Shown piece after piece: positions 44,213 to 53,567 of a DNA stretch of 64,000 bases (positions within the stretch are counted from its first letter, which is position 1; each line of letters begins with the position of its first letter). The stretch comes from Duganella phyllosphaerae. Its GTDB lineage: Bacteria; Pseudomonadota; Gammaproteobacteria; Burkholderiales; Burkholderiaceae_D. The notes below the pieces were generated by a model. The model saw only the letters and a program-made list of their open reading frames with translations, ran no database searches and had not been told where the DNA came from. A program made the translations under genes and the position numbers. The stretch is from positions 19,563 to 83,562 of the forward strand of contig NZ_LROM01000081.1 in NCBI RefSeq assembly GCF_001758785.1. Reading direction: 5' to 3'.

Positions 44213-45162
44213 AAGCCTTCAGCTACGAACGCGTTAAAACGCCGGCCGACGCCGCCAAGGCCATCGCCCGCCATCCGACTGCGAAATTCATCGCCGGTGG
44301 TACCAATCTGCTGGACCTGATGAAGCTGGAAATCGAAGCGCCCACCCACCTGGTGGACGTCAATGGCATCGGCTTCGACAAAATCGAGGTCACGCCGGAA
44401 GGGGGCCTGCGCATTGGCGCCCTGGTGCGCAACACCGACCTGGCTGCCGACCAGCGCGTGCGGCGCGACTACGCGGTGCTGTCGCGCGCCTTGCTGTCGG
44501 GCGCCTCGGCGCAACTGCGCAACAAGGCCACCACTGCCGGCAACCTGCTGCAACGCACGCGTTGCCCGTACTTTTACGACACCAACCAGGCGTGCAACAA
44601 GCGCCAGCCCGGTAGCGGCTGCTCGGCCATCGGCGGCTTTTCCCGCCAGCACGCGATCGTCGGTACCAGCGACGCCTGCATCGCCACCCACCCGAGCGAC
44701 ATGGCCGTTGCCATGCAATTGCTCGACGCCCGGATAGAAACCATGAAAGCCGACGGCGCCACGCGCACCATCGCCATGGCCGACTTCCACCGCCTGCCGG
44801 GCAAGACCCCGCACATCGAAACCGCACTGGAACCGGGTGAGCTGATCACCGCAGTGACCTTGCCCAAGCCCCTGGGCGGCAAGCACTACTACCGCAAGGT
44901 GCGCGACCGCTCGTCGTACGCGTTCGCCCTGATTTCCGTGGCGGCCGTGGTGCTGCCGGACGGCACCGGCCGCGTGGCGCTGGGCGGCGTGGCGCACAAG
45001 CCGTGGCGCTTGCCAGCCGGCGACGCCAGCGTGGCGCAAGGCGGCAAGGCGGTGGCCGACCAGCTGCTGGCCGGCGCCCGCACCACCGAAGACAACGCCT
45101 TCAAGATCACCCTGGTCCAGCGCACGATTACGTCGGTGCTGGCGGAAGCGAAGAAAGCCTAA
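44209..45162 (+). CDS. paoB: Periplasmic aldehyde oxidoreductase, FAD subunit (copy 1)
   Basis: 317 residues. FAD-binding PCMH-type domain ([27 protein letters not shown]), then a Cys-rich insert ([27 protein letters not shown] ... [10 protein letters not shown]), which in E. coli PaoB carries an additional [4Fe-4S] cluster, and a CO_deh_flav_C domain ([28 protein letters not shown]). It hands electrons to the final acceptor. The start ATG overlaps the paoA stop; GGGAG is upstream. Confidence 0.94.
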   Translation: MKAFSYERVKTPADAAKAIARHPTAKFIAGGTNLLDLMKLEIEAPTHLVDVNGIGFDKIEVTPEGGLRIGALVRNTDLAADQRVRRDYAVLSRALLSGASAQLRNKATTAGNLLQRTRCPYFYDTNQACNKRQPGSGCSAIGGFSRQHAIVGTSDACIATHPSDMAVAMQLLDARIETMKADGATRTIAMADFHRLPGKTPHIETALEPGELITAVTLPKPLGGKHYYRKVRDRSSYAFALISVAAVVLPDGTGRVALGGVAHKPWRLPAGDASVAQGGKAVADQLLAGARTTEDNAFKITLVQRTITSVLAEAKKA

Positions 45163-45165
45163 GCC

Positions 45166-47364
45166 ATGAAATTTACCACTCCCGCCACCACCAACCCGAT
45201 CGACCAGATGAAGGTCGTCGGCAAGCCGCTCGACCGTATCGACGGCCCCATGAAAACCACCGGCACCGCGCCGTATGCCTACGAGCAGCACGCGGTGGCG
45301 CCGAATGCCGCCTACGGCTACGTGGTTGGCGCCGCCATCGCCAAGGGCAAGATCACGTCGATCGACCTGGCTGCCGCCCGCAAGTCGCCGGGCGTGCTGG
45401 CCATCGTCACGTACGAAAACGCCGGCAAGCTGGGCAAAGGCAAGATGAACACCGCCCACCTGCTGGCCGGTCCCGACGTCGAGCACTACCACCAGGCCGT
45501 GGCCGTGGTCGTGGCCGACACCTGGGAGCAGGCGCGCGCCGCCGCCCAGCTGGTGCAAGTCAAATACGCTGAAACTGCGGGCGACTATGACCTGGCCAAG
45601 GTCAAGGACAGCGCCAAGCTGCCATCGGGCAAAGACAACGCCGACAGCAAGGTCGGCGACTTCGACGGCGCCTTCAAGGCCGCGCCGGTGTCCATCGACC
45701 TGACCTACACCACGCCCGACCAGTCGCATGCGATGATGGAACCACACGCGTCGATCGCCAAATGGGATGGCGACAAGGTCACCATCTGGACCTCGAACCA
45801 GATGATCGCCTGGGGCCAGGGCGACGTTGCCAAAACGCTGGGACTGGCGAAAGACAAGGTACGGCTGGTGTCGCCGTACATCGGCGGCGGCTTCGGCGGC
45901 AAGCTGTTCGTGCGCTGCGAAGCCGTACTGGCTGCGCTTGGCGCCAGGGCGGCCGGCCGTCCGGTCAAGCTGACCTTGCCGCGCCCGTTCATGATGAACA
46001 ACACCACCCACCGTCCGGCCACCATCCAGCGCCTGCGCATCGGCGCCAGCCGCGAAGGCAAGATCACCGCCATCGGCCACGAAAGCTGGTCCGGTGACCT
46101 GCCGGACGGCCAGCCGGAAACCGCCACCGCCCAGACCAAGCTGCTGTATGCAGGCCCCAATCGCATGACCAAGATGCGCCTGGCTGTCCTGAACCTGCCC
46201 GAAGGTAACGCCATGCGCGCGCCGGGCGAGGCGCCTGGCCTGATGGCGCTGGAAATTGCGATCGACGAGCTGGCCGAAAAGCTGAAGATGGACCCGGTGC
46301 GTTTCCGCATCATCAACGACATCACCCACGACCCGGCCAAGCGCGAGCGCAAGTTCTCGCAGCGCCGTTTCGTCGAGTGCATGCGCGTGGGTTCCGAACG
46401 CTTTGGCTGGAACAAGCGCAATGCGCAACCGGGCCAGGTCCGTGACGGCCGCTGGCTGGTCGGTTATGGCGTGGCCTCAGCCTTCCGCAACAACATGGTC
46501 ATGAAGTCGGGCGCGCGCGTCAAACTCGACAGCAAGGGTATCGTCACGGTGGAAACCGACATGACCGACATCGGCACCGGCAGCTACACCATCATCGCCC
46601 AGACCGCAGCCGAAATGATGGGCGTGACCATCGACAAGGTGGTGGTCAAGCTCGGCGACTCCGACTTCCCGGTGTCGGCCGGTTCGGGCGGGCAGTGGGG
46701 CGCCAACAGCTCCACCGCCGGCGTGTATGCCGCCTGCGTCAAGCTGCGCGAGGCGGTGGCGCAAAAACTGGGCTTGCCGGCTGATGCGGAATTCATCGAC
46801 GGCGCCGTGCGCGGCGGCGGCAAGACCGCCTCCCTGGCCAAGGCAGCCGAAGGCGGCGACATCATGGCCGAAGACACCATGGAATACGGCGACCTCGACA
46901 AAAAATTCCAGCAATCGACGTTCGGCGCGCACTTCGTCGAAGTGGGCGTCGATGCCGACACCGGCGAGACCCGCATCCGCCGCATGCTGGCAGTCTGTGC
47001 TGCCGGCCGCATCCTCAACCCCAAATCGGCCCGCAGTCAGGTGATCGGCGCCATGACCATGGGCGCCGGGGCGGCATTGATGGAACACTTGGTGGTGGAC
47101 AAGCGCCGTGGCTTCTTCGTCAACCACGACCTGGCCGGTTACGAAGTGCCGGTGCACGCCGACATTCCGCACCAGGACGTGATCTTCCTCGACGAGACCG
47201 ATCCGATCTCGTCGCCGATGAAAGCCAAGGGCGTGGGCGAGCTCGGTATTTGCGGCGTCGGCGCGGCAATCGCCAACGCCATCTACAACGCCACCGGCGT
47301 GCGCGTGCGCGACTACCCGATCACGCTGGACAAGCTGATCGACAAGCTGCCGCAGCAAGCCTGA
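45166..47364 (+). CDS. paoC: Periplasmic aldehyde oxidoreductase, molybdenum subunit (copy 1)
   Basis: 732 residues, the xanthine-oxidase-family large subunit. Molybdopterin cytosine dinucleotide-binding motifs are visible (SPYIGGGFGGKLFVRCEAVLAA, AMRAPGEAPGLMALEIAIDE, SAGSGGQWGANSSTAG), with the catalytic Glu in the C-terminal KAKGVGELGICGVGAAIANA. It oxidises aldehydes, including aromatic ones, to acids. It lies 3 bases after paoB and ends at a strong terminator, so this copy is a self-contained paoABC operon. A PaoD-type chaperone is not present here. Confidence 0.94.
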   Translation: MKFTTPATTNPIDQMKVVGKPLDRIDGPMKTTGTAPYAYEQHAVAPNAAYGYVVGAAIAKGKITSIDLAAARKSPGVLAIVTYENAGKLGKGKMNTAHLLAGPDVEHYHQAVAVVVADTWEQARAAAQLVQVKYAETAGDYDLAKVKDSAKLPSGKDNADSKVGDFDGAFKAAPVSIDLTYTTPDQSHAMMEPHASIAKWDGDKVTIWTSNQMIAWGQGDVAKTLGLAKDKVRLVSPYIGGGFGGKLFVRCEAVLAALGARAAGRPVKLTLPRPFMMNNTTHRPATIQRLRIGASREGKITAIGHESWSGDLPDGQPETATAQTKLLYAGPNRMTKMRLAVLNLPEGNAMRAPGEAPGLMALEIAIDELAEKLKMDPVRFRIINDITHDPAKRERKFSQRRFVECMRVGSERFGWNKRNAQPGQVRDGRWLVGYGVASAFRNNMVMKSGARVKLDSKGIVTVETDMTDIGTGSYTIIAQTAAEMMGVTIDKVVVKLGDSDFPVSAGSGGQWGANSSTAGVYAACVKLREAVAQKLGLPADAEFIDGAVRGGGKTASLAKAAEGGDIMAEDTMEYGDLDKKFQQSTFGAHFVEVGVDADTGETRIRRMLAVCAAGRILNPKSARSQVIGAMTMGAGAALMEHLVVDKRRGFFVNHDLAGYEVPVHADIPHQDVIFLDETDPISSPMKAKGVGELGICGVGAAIANAIYNATGVRVRDYPITLDKLIDKLPQQA

Positions 47365-47383
47365 TCGCAGCGGTGTCCGCATG

Positions 47384-47412
47384 ATGGCGAGCCTCGGGGC
47401 TCGCCATTTTTC
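47384..47412 (+). terminator. Rho-independent terminator of paoABC
   Basis: ATGGCGAGC-CTCGGG-GCTCGCCAT is a perfect 9-base stem followed by TTTTTC, 20 bases after the paoC stop. Confidence 0.88.
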
Positions 47413-47565
47413 TTTCAACTGGGTCAGTTGAAGGAGAGTTGGCGACCGAACGCGTGAAATTTAAGGATTTTCAAAGCAATCTCCTGACCTTCATGCACCC
47501 GGTACAAGTAGTGGTACCGACAGAATCGTTTACAATGGCCTCCTCTTAACTCTGGAAGGCAAGGC

Positions 47566-49116
47566 ATGGAATGGCTATTCGACCCAAATATTTGGGTCGG
47601 CTTGTTCGCACTGATCGTACTCGAAATCGTCCTCGGTATCGATAATCTGATCTTCATAGCAATTCTCGCGGACAAACTCGCGCCCGAGCAGCGCGACAAG
47701 GCAAGGCTGATCGGTTTGAGCCTGGCGATGGTCATGCGCCTCGGCTTGCTGTCTGTCATGTCCTGGCTGGTCACCCTGACCGAGCCGCTATTCCATATCG
47801 CCTCGCAACCATTCTCCGGCCGTGACCTGATCCTGCTGCTTGGCGGCCTGTTCCTGCTGTTCAAGGCCACCACCGAGCTGCACGAACGGGTCGAGGGCAA
47901 GGTCCACGTCCACACCGGCAACCGCGAATACGCCGGCTTTGGCGCGGTCGTGGCGCAAATCGTCGTGCTCGATGCCGTGTTCTCGCTCGACGCCGTGATC
48001 ACTGCCGTCGGCATGGTCGACAACCTGGCCGTGATGATGGCTGCCGTGGTGATCTCGATGGCGGTGATGGTGCTGGCCTCGAAGCCGCTGACGCGCTTCG
48101 TCAACGCCCACCCGACCGTCGTGGTGCTGTGCCTGAGCTTCCTGCTGATGGTGGGCTTGAGCCTGATCGCCGAAGGCCTGGGCTTCCACATTCCTAAAGG
48201 TTATTTGTACGCTGCCATCGGTTTCTCGGTCGTGATCGAATTCCTCAACCAGCTGGCTCGCCGCAACTTCCTGCGCAAGGATGCCCACATGCCGCTGCGC
48301 GACCGTACCGCAGACACCGTGCTGCGCCTGTTGGGCAGCAAAAAGCGCGCTGTCGCCGGTGAAGAGCCGGAAGCGACCAGCGACACGGTCGAATTGCCGG
48401 CGTTCGAGGAGCAGGAACGCAATATGGTCAGTGGCGTGCTGAGCCTGTCGCAACGCTCGATTCGTTCGGTGATGACCAACCGCTCGGACATTTCGTGGAT
48501 CGACCTCGATCAGGACAGCGCCACCATCCAGGGCCAGTTGCTGGAAACGCCGCACAGCTTTTTCCCGGTCAGCCGTGGCCAGCTGGACAACGTGGTCGGC
48601 ATCGTCCGCGCCAAGGACCTGGTGGCCTGCCTGGCCGCCGGTCAGGACATCACCGACGAATACGTGCGCGCGCCGATCATCATGCCGGAAGCCGGCGGCG
48701 TGCTGAAAGTGATGGAAACGCTCAAGCGCTCGCGCCAGCTGGTGCTGATCGCCGACGAGTACGGCACCATCGTGGGCCTGGTCACGCCGATCGACATCCT
48801 GGAGGCGATCGCCGGCGAGTTCCCGGACGAAGACGAGCAGCCGGAAGTGCAAGTGGAAGGCCCGGGCCGCTGGCGCGTGGCCGGCAGCGCCGACCTGCAC
48901 CACCTGCAGCAAGTGCTGGAAACCGATGCCCTGGTCAGCGAAACCGACGACTACTCGTCGCTGGGCGGCTTCATGCTGGAGCAATTCGGCACGCTGCCGG
49001 AACTGGGCCAGGCCATCGAGGTCGATGGCTTGCGGTTCGAGGTGGCGGAGTTGTCGGAGCGCAGGATTGCGATGGTGCTGGTGACCCGTGTCGATCCGCA
49101 AGGCGAAACCGCCTGA
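47566..49116 (+). CDS. TerC-family membrane protein with CBS pair and CorC/HlyC domain (YoaE/YegH type)
   Basis: 516 residues. Seven membrane helices of the TerC family (about 8-240; [16 protein letters not shown] and [17 protein letters not shown] contain the conserved acidic pairs), a linker, two CBS motifs (about 300-425) and a C-terminal CorC_HlyC transporter-associated domain (about 430-512). It is probably a metal-ion exporter or homeostasis protein of the inner membrane. GGAAGGCAAGG precedes the ATG. A TACAAT at 47531-47536 may be its -10 box. The upstream region was examined for a yybP-ykoY riboswitch without success. Confidence 0.92.
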   Translation: MEWLFDPNIWVGLFALIVLEIVLGIDNLIFIAILADKLAPEQRDKARLIGLSLAMVMRLGLLSVMSWLVTLTEPLFHIASQPFSGRDLILLLGGLFLLFKATTELHERVEGKVHVHTGNREYAGFGAVVAQIVVLDAVFSLDAVITAVGMVDNLAVMMAAVVISMAVMVLASKPLTRFVNAHPTVVVLCLSFLLMVGLSLIAEGLGFHIPKGYLYAAIGFSVVIEFLNQLARRNFLRKDAHMPLRDRTADTVLRLLGSKKRAVAGEEPEATSDTVELPAFEEQERNMVSGVLSLSQRSIRSVMTNRSDISWIDLDQDSATIQGQLLETPHSFFPVSRGQLDNVVGIVRAKDLVACLAAGQDITDEYVRAPIIMPEAGGVLKVMETLKRSRQLVLIADEYGTIVGLVTPIDILEAIAGEFPDEDEQPEVQVEGPGRWRVAGSADLHHLQQVLETDALVSETDDYSSLGGFMLEQFGTLPELGQAIEVDGLRFEVAELSERRIAMVLVTRVDPQGETA

Positions 49117-49150
49117 ACTGTCATGCAAGAAAATCGCCGCCGAGTGCGGT

Positions 49151-49264
49151 GAGCCTGAAAACGTCGTTGAGGCTGAAAACGTCGTCCCCGCGCAGGCGGG
49201 GATCCAATTTTGCACGCATCTCGACGCGTTGTACGGAACCTGGGTACCCGCCTTCGCGGGTACC
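49151..49264. repeat. REP-like pair of inverted hairpins between convergent genes
   Basis: Hairpin 1 CCCCGC-GCAG-GCGGGG (49186-49201) and hairpin 2 GGTACCCGC-CTTC-GCGGGTACC (49243-49264) are related in opposite orientation, as in the dispersed 'CCCGC-n-GCGGG' intergenic repeats of many proteobacteria. Just before them GCTGAAAACGTCGT occurs twice (about 49153-49185, first copy with one change). The element fills the gap between two gene ends and could act as terminator and mRNA 3' stabiliser. Confidence 0.75.
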
Positions 49265-49289
49265 ACGGGTATACAACCCTTAACTGTGA

Positions 49290-52200
49290 TTACTTCGCCG
49301 GCGCCATCGACCCCGGCACCACTTCCAGCTTCACGCCACCGCGCACCGTCCGCAAATTCACCAGCTTGACCGGCTCCAGCGCATTGCCAGGCTTGCCATC
49401 GGTAGTCACCGCCAATGCAATCGTGTTGGCGCCGTTAGGGTTCAAGATGCCAGGCGGCACCACGAACACCCGTTGCGGGCCGATGTGGGCAATGAACTGC
49501 CCCATATTCCAGCCATTAACAAAAATCAGCGCGCGGTTCTCGCGTTCCGAGCGCGGTACGGTCGTATCGCCGAACGCCAGGCCCAGCTGCACATCATGGT
49601 CCTTCGGCAAATCGAGATCGAACGACGTGCGCAGCCAGTAGGTGCCCGCAGCCGGTGGCGCGGCGGTCGGCCTGGCTGCCGCCCAGCCGGTCTTGCTGTC
49701 CTGCTGCTCCCACAGCGGACGGTACCATCCGGCCCGCTCCCCGTACAGGCCGCCGTTGTTCATCGGACCGCGCACCACGTCGGCGATCTGTTCGCCGCCC
49801 AGGTTGCCCTGGATGCGCCACGCGATCGGCACGCCGAAGCGCTGGCCGCCGCGCCTGGTCAAGGAGGCGGCGATCAGCCCGCGCGCTTCGCGGTGGTAAT
49901 CGTCGGCCATCAGGTTCCAGTTGTGCGAGTTGTTGCGCACCATCACCGCGATGATGTGCTCACCCTTCGTTAACTTGTCGCCGAGCGACAGCTTGACGCT
50001 GTCGGTGGTCTCCGGGAACGAACGGCCGACGTCCATCTCGTCCTGGCCGATAAACTTGCCATCGACCCACACCTGCACCATGCCCGCCCCGCCGGCCCCG
50101 TAGAACAGTTCGAGCTGGTTGGTTTTCGGGTCCACGATGTTGACACGGCCGCGATACCAGACGTCGCCGTGGTGAAAACCGTAATCGCTCATCGCCAGGG
50201 TTGGCTGACCGCGCTCGGGCATGGTCCAGGTTTGCGCGGCAGAAGGGCGGTTGTCCACCTTGGCCCACTGGCTGTCGTCGAAAGCGGGCTGGGCTTCCAG
50301 GCTATCCACCCGGCGCGACCAGGGCAGGGCGGCCAGGTCCGGCAGCTTGATCGTTGCCGGACCGGCCAGGGCGCCAGCCTTGATGCTGCCATCGGGCTGC
50401 GGCGCCAGCGCCAGGGTTTCGCCATTGAAACTGGCGGCGGTAAAGGCCGGGCCCCACACGGTCAACTCGCTGGCGGCGGCGGTGTCGCCGGTCAGGGCCA
50501 GCTTGCCGTCCGCCAGCGTGGCGGTGCGCACCATCGCTGGCGTCAGCTGCAAGACCTGGCCGGCCGGGGTTTTCTGGGTCCAGAACTGCAGGCTGTGGCG
50601 GTTATCGGCCAGCAGTAACAGCAGCGGCGCGCGGCCACCGCCAGTGATGCGCACGCGCGCCAGGCCGTCGTGGGTGTAGGTCAGCTTGAGGTCGCCCGTG
50701 GCGGCGTCGAAGCGAGACACCACCTGGCCGGCCAGCACTTCCACCTTCGGCTCGCCCTTGAAACGCAGCACGGTTTCACCGGCTTCGCCATCGCGGCCGT
50801 GCAGCAGCGCGATATCGCGCTCGCCGTTGGCGAAATGGGTCTGGATTTCCGAGGTGGAATACACCAGGTGCTGGCGCTCGAGCTGGTAGTTCGCCAGCAG
50901 CATCTTGGCGTCCTGGCCATTGAGGCGCAGCGGCACCTGGTACTTGCCGTCAACCGTGGACAGGTCGAAGGTAAAACTGTCGTCGGTGGTGAGATCGGAC
51001 GGGCTGTGCACGGCGAACAGCACGTGCGTGCCCAGGTCCGGGTTGATGTTGTGATAGACCTTGGCCTTGTTCGAAGAGGTCTTGATGTCCGGCCCCTTGT
51101 CCATCTTGGCCAGCGCCTGCTCGGCCGCCTGCACGAACATGCCTTGCTGCTTGAGCGACAGCGCCTTGGCGCGCAAGCCGCGGTCCTCGGAAATCGGCGC
51201 GCCGTAATCGTAGGACGTGTACACCACCGGGCCTGCCAGCCAGCCCCACGAGGTGCCGCCAAAGGTCATGTACACGTTGTGGATGGTAATGCGGTTGATC
51301 AGGTTGGTGCCGTAGAACACGCGCTGGTAGCCGGTGCCCTGGCGCTCGGCGGTGCAGTGATACGTGCCGTTGGAACCCCAGTAATCGAACCAGCCGCCGC
51401 CGAGTTCGGCCGCGAAACCCGGCGTCTTCGGCGACGACAGCGAGCCGATCTTCGGCGAATTCTTGCCGTAGATGCCCCAGTCGGGCGCGCGGTTGGGACC
51501 GGCCGCGCTGGCAAACACATTGCAGGTGCCGCCCGGATAGCCGTCGAACGCATACATATCGGTGGGGCCGGGATTGGCCCATGGCGCGGTGGAATTCTTC
51601 GGCGTCCAGTCGGGCAGGCGGCCGGCCGAGTTGTGGAAGAACGGCACCGTCAAACCGTCGGCGCGGGCTTTTTTCGCCAGGTGCTCCATCTGGCGCACGT
51701 GCTTCGGTTCCACCTTGCCCAGTTCGTTCTCGAGCTGGTAGGCGATGACGTTGCCGCCGCCGGTCGTGGCCTGGTGGCGGTTGATGATGGCGTTAATCTG
51801 GGTCATCCATTCATCGACGGCAGCCAGGTACACGGGGTCGTCGGTGCGGGCCTCGGCGCGGTTGCGGAACATCCAGCCCGGGTAACCGCCGCCGGTCAGT
51901 TCGGCATTGACGTACGGGCCGGTGCGGGCGATCACGAACATGCCTTCCTCTTCGGCGATCTCGAGCGCGCGCTCGACGTTGCGGACATTGGAAAAATCGT
52001 ACACGCCCGGCGCCGACGAGTGGTAGCCCCAGTCGAAATAGAAGGCGACGCCGTTAAAACCGAGCGCCTTCATCTTCTGGATGACGTCGCGCCACAGCGA
52101 CGGATTGGGCAGGCGGAACGGGTGGATCTCGCCCGACCACACCACGATGCGCTTGCCATCGACCATCATCGAATGCTCGTCCCAGCTTATTTTTTTAGGC

Positions 52201-53195
52201 TGGCCTTTCGGCCTGGTCGCCGCGGCGAACTGCTTGCCGTCTTCGGCCATCACGGCGGTCTTGCTCAGCAGGCTGGAGACGCCGCCCAGCTCCTTCTTCG
52301 GGGTCCAGGTGCGCAGGCCGTCGGCGCTGTCGGCGTACCACAATTTGGCTCCGACCGCGTCGGTAAAATACACGCGCCAGTTGCCGTTGGCCAGCCTGAC
52401 CAGCGACTGGCCGCCTGCCGTACCGCCCCAGCTCTCGGCGTCGGCTAGCGAAACCACGGTCCAGGGGCCGGCCAGTACCTTGGCCGTGGCCAGCCGCAGC
52501 AAGCCGGTCTTGTCATCGCGCAGCAGGGCCGCATAACCGTCGTCCGTCGCCACGACCACCGCATCGCTGGCAGCCGGCAAGCCCGCCAGCGGGGCCGGGG
52601 CCGACCATTGCGACAGGTCGGCATTGGCGCTCAGCAGTTGTACCTTGCCCGTGCCGGAGGTGGCTACCAGCTTGAGGGCGCCATCCTTGTCGCGCAACCA
52701 GCGCGTCGTGCCGGCGGTGCCCGGCAAGTCGCGCACAAACTGCCAGCGCTTCAAATCCTGCGAGCGGGTGAGGGCCAGTCCGCTGCCGGTGGCATACACC
52801 ACGTAATAATAGCCGTCGCTGTGGCGCACGATGGCCGGATCGCGCAGCGTGGCGCTGCTGGCCCCACCGGCGCCCTGGCCGGGCTGGAACGCCTCGGAAG
52901 CGAGCGAGGTGAAGGTCACGCCGTCGTTCGATGAAAATATGCTCAGCGCATTGTTCGAAGCCAGGTTGACGGCGGCCAGCACGAACGCCTGGGCGTTGGC
53001 GGCCTGGACGGTGGTGCTGGCAGTGGTGCTGGCGGCGTTGGCCGGGCGGTTGGCATCCGATGCCTGCGGAATGCCGAGTTCCTGCGCCATGCAGCCAAGT
53101 GCGAGCGACATGCCGCCGAGGGCGGTCAGGCCGGTATGGAACAGCCGGGAGACGGGGACGCGACGTCCGGAAAAGCGTGGAGGAAGTATGAGCAT
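49290..53195 (-). CDS. Multidomain glycosidase: GH43-like propeller + GH35 beta-galactosidase
   Basis: 1301 residues, far longer than usual bacterial GH35 enzymes. N-terminal export signal region (about 1-40), then a GH43-like five-bladed propeller (about 70-335: LRDPAIVRHSDGYYYVVYATGSGLALTRSQDLKRWQFV), then a GH35 barrel (about 340-690) with acid/base E491 in AYQLENELG and nucleophile E597 in GFAAELGGGWF. The C-terminal half holds beta-sandwich and jelly-roll domains (YGAGGAGMVQVWVDGKFIG; FVNGWNMGQFIAHIGPQRVFVVP). It would remove beta-galactosyl units from galactan side chains of pectin. It is divergent from a TonB receptor of a pectin cluster, sharing a 372-base regulatory gap. Activity of the propeller is uncertain. 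Confidence 0.92.
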   Translation of the reverse strand: MLILPPRFSGRRVPVSRLFHTGLTALGGMSLALGCMAQELGIPQASDANRPANAASTTASTTVQAANAQAFVLAAVNLASNNALSIFSSNDGVTFTSLASEAFQPGQGAGGASSATLRDPAIVRHSDGYYYVVYATGSGLALTRSQDLKRWQFVRDLPGTAGTTRWLRDKDGALKLVATSGTGKVQLLSANADLSQWSAPAPLAGLPAASDAVVVATDDGYAALLRDDKTGLLRLATAKVLAGPWTVVSLADAESWGGTAGGQSLVRLANGNWRVYFTDAVGAKLWYADSADGLRTWTPKKELGGVSSLLSKTAVMAEDGKQFAAATRPKGQPKKISWDEHSMMVDGKRIVVWSGEIHPFRLPNPSLWRDVIQKMKALGFNGVAFYFDWGYHSSAPGVYDFSNVRNVERALEIAEEEGMFVIARTGPYVNAELTGGGYPGWMFRNRAEARTDDPVYLAAVDEWMTQINAIINRHQATTGGGNVIAYQLENELGKVEPKHVRQMEHLAKKARADGLTVPFFHNSAGRLPDWTPKNSTAPWANPGPTDMYAFDGYPGGTCNVFASAAGPNRAPDWGIYGKNSPKIGSLSSPKTPGFAAELGGGWFDYWGSNGTYHCTAERQGTGYQRVFYGTNLINRITIHNVYMTFGGTSWGWLAGPVVYTSYDYGAPISEDRGLRAKALSLKQQGMFVQAAEQALAKMDKGPDIKTSSNKAKVYHNINPDLGTHVLFAVHSPSDLTTDDSFTFDLSTVDGKYQVPLRLNGQDAKMLLANYQLERQHLVYSTSEIQTHFANGERDIALLHGRDGEAGETVLRFKGEPKVEVLAGQVVSRFDAATGDLKLTYTHDGLARVRITGGGRAPLLLLLADNRHSLQFWTQKTPAGQVLQLTPAMVRTATLADGKLALTGDTAAASELTVWGPAFTAASFNGETLALAPQPDGSIKAGALAGPATIKLPDLAALPWSRRVDSLEAQPAFDDSQWAKVDNRPSAAQTWTMPERGQPTLAMSDYGFHHGDVWYRGRVNIVDPKTNQLELFYGAGGAGMVQVWVDGKFIGQDEMDVGRSFPETTDSVKLSLGDKLTKGEHIIAVMVRNNSHNWNLMADDYHREARGLIAASLTRRGGQRFGVPIAWRIQGNLGGEQIADVVRGPMNNGGLYGERAGWYRPLWEQQDSKTGWAAARPTAAPPAAGTYWLRTSFDLDLPKDHDVQLGLAFGDTTVPRSERENRALIFVNGWNMGQFIAHIGPQRVFVVPPGILNPNGANTIALAVTTDGKPGNALEPVKLVNLRTVRGGVKLEVVPGSMAPAK

Positions 53196-53567
53196 GGATC
53201 CTGTGATAGTGATAGATACCGAGCGCTCATGATAAATGGTTACAGAGCATGAAAAATTGGCCCGCCGATCAATTAGTTGAGTGATTTGAACAGCCAGCCC
53301 AACCGGTAACTACCCGGAAGATAGTAAAAATCCGTGAAAAACGTATTTCATCTCCAGCCCGAATTACGCCAGACACGCCACGGCAGCGCACTGGGTTAAT
53401 CGTTTTCCAATTTAGTGATGCATTTCCACAACAACCTTGCAAAGACTAATGACCTATTGAGCAACTACGTGCATACTAAAAAAACTGGTCCGACCAATTC
53501 TAAGATTGGTTTACCAGAAGATTAAACCGATCCAACCAATTTATAAAATCCAGGACGGAGGAGACAC
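53196..53567. other. Divergent regulatory region of pectin locus
   Basis: 372 bases between the GH35 gene and the TonB receptor. Relatively AT-rich toward the receptor. Contains two TGGT...ACCA palindromes and a CCAACCAATTTA half-site close to the receptor start. No convincing -35/-10 pair could be assigned on either strand. Confidence 0.7.
53486..53516. promoter_or_regulatory. Pair of ExuR/UxuR-like operator palindromes
   Basis: TGGTC-C-GACCA (53486-53496) and TGGT-TT-ACCA (53507-53516, inside ATTGGTTTACCAG) resemble the hexuronate-regulator consensus AAATTGGTATACCAATTT. Centres are about 20 bases (two helical turns) apart, 52-82 bases before the receptor ATG. A GntR-type repressor responding to uronate would fit the cluster; none is encoded here. 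Confidence 0.6.

Noticed and set aside
44161..46428. Long open frame (755 codons) on the minus strand opposite the pao genes
   Set aside because: It is the antisense shadow of paoB/paoC: His/Gly/Val/Arg/Gln-rich composition, no family motif, no ribosome site, and the plus-strand genes have clear catalytic residues.
47413..47565. Possible yybP-ykoY manganese riboswitch before the TerC-type gene
   Set aside because: TerC genes often carry one, but the conserved core sequences of this riboswitch are not present in the 150-base gap.
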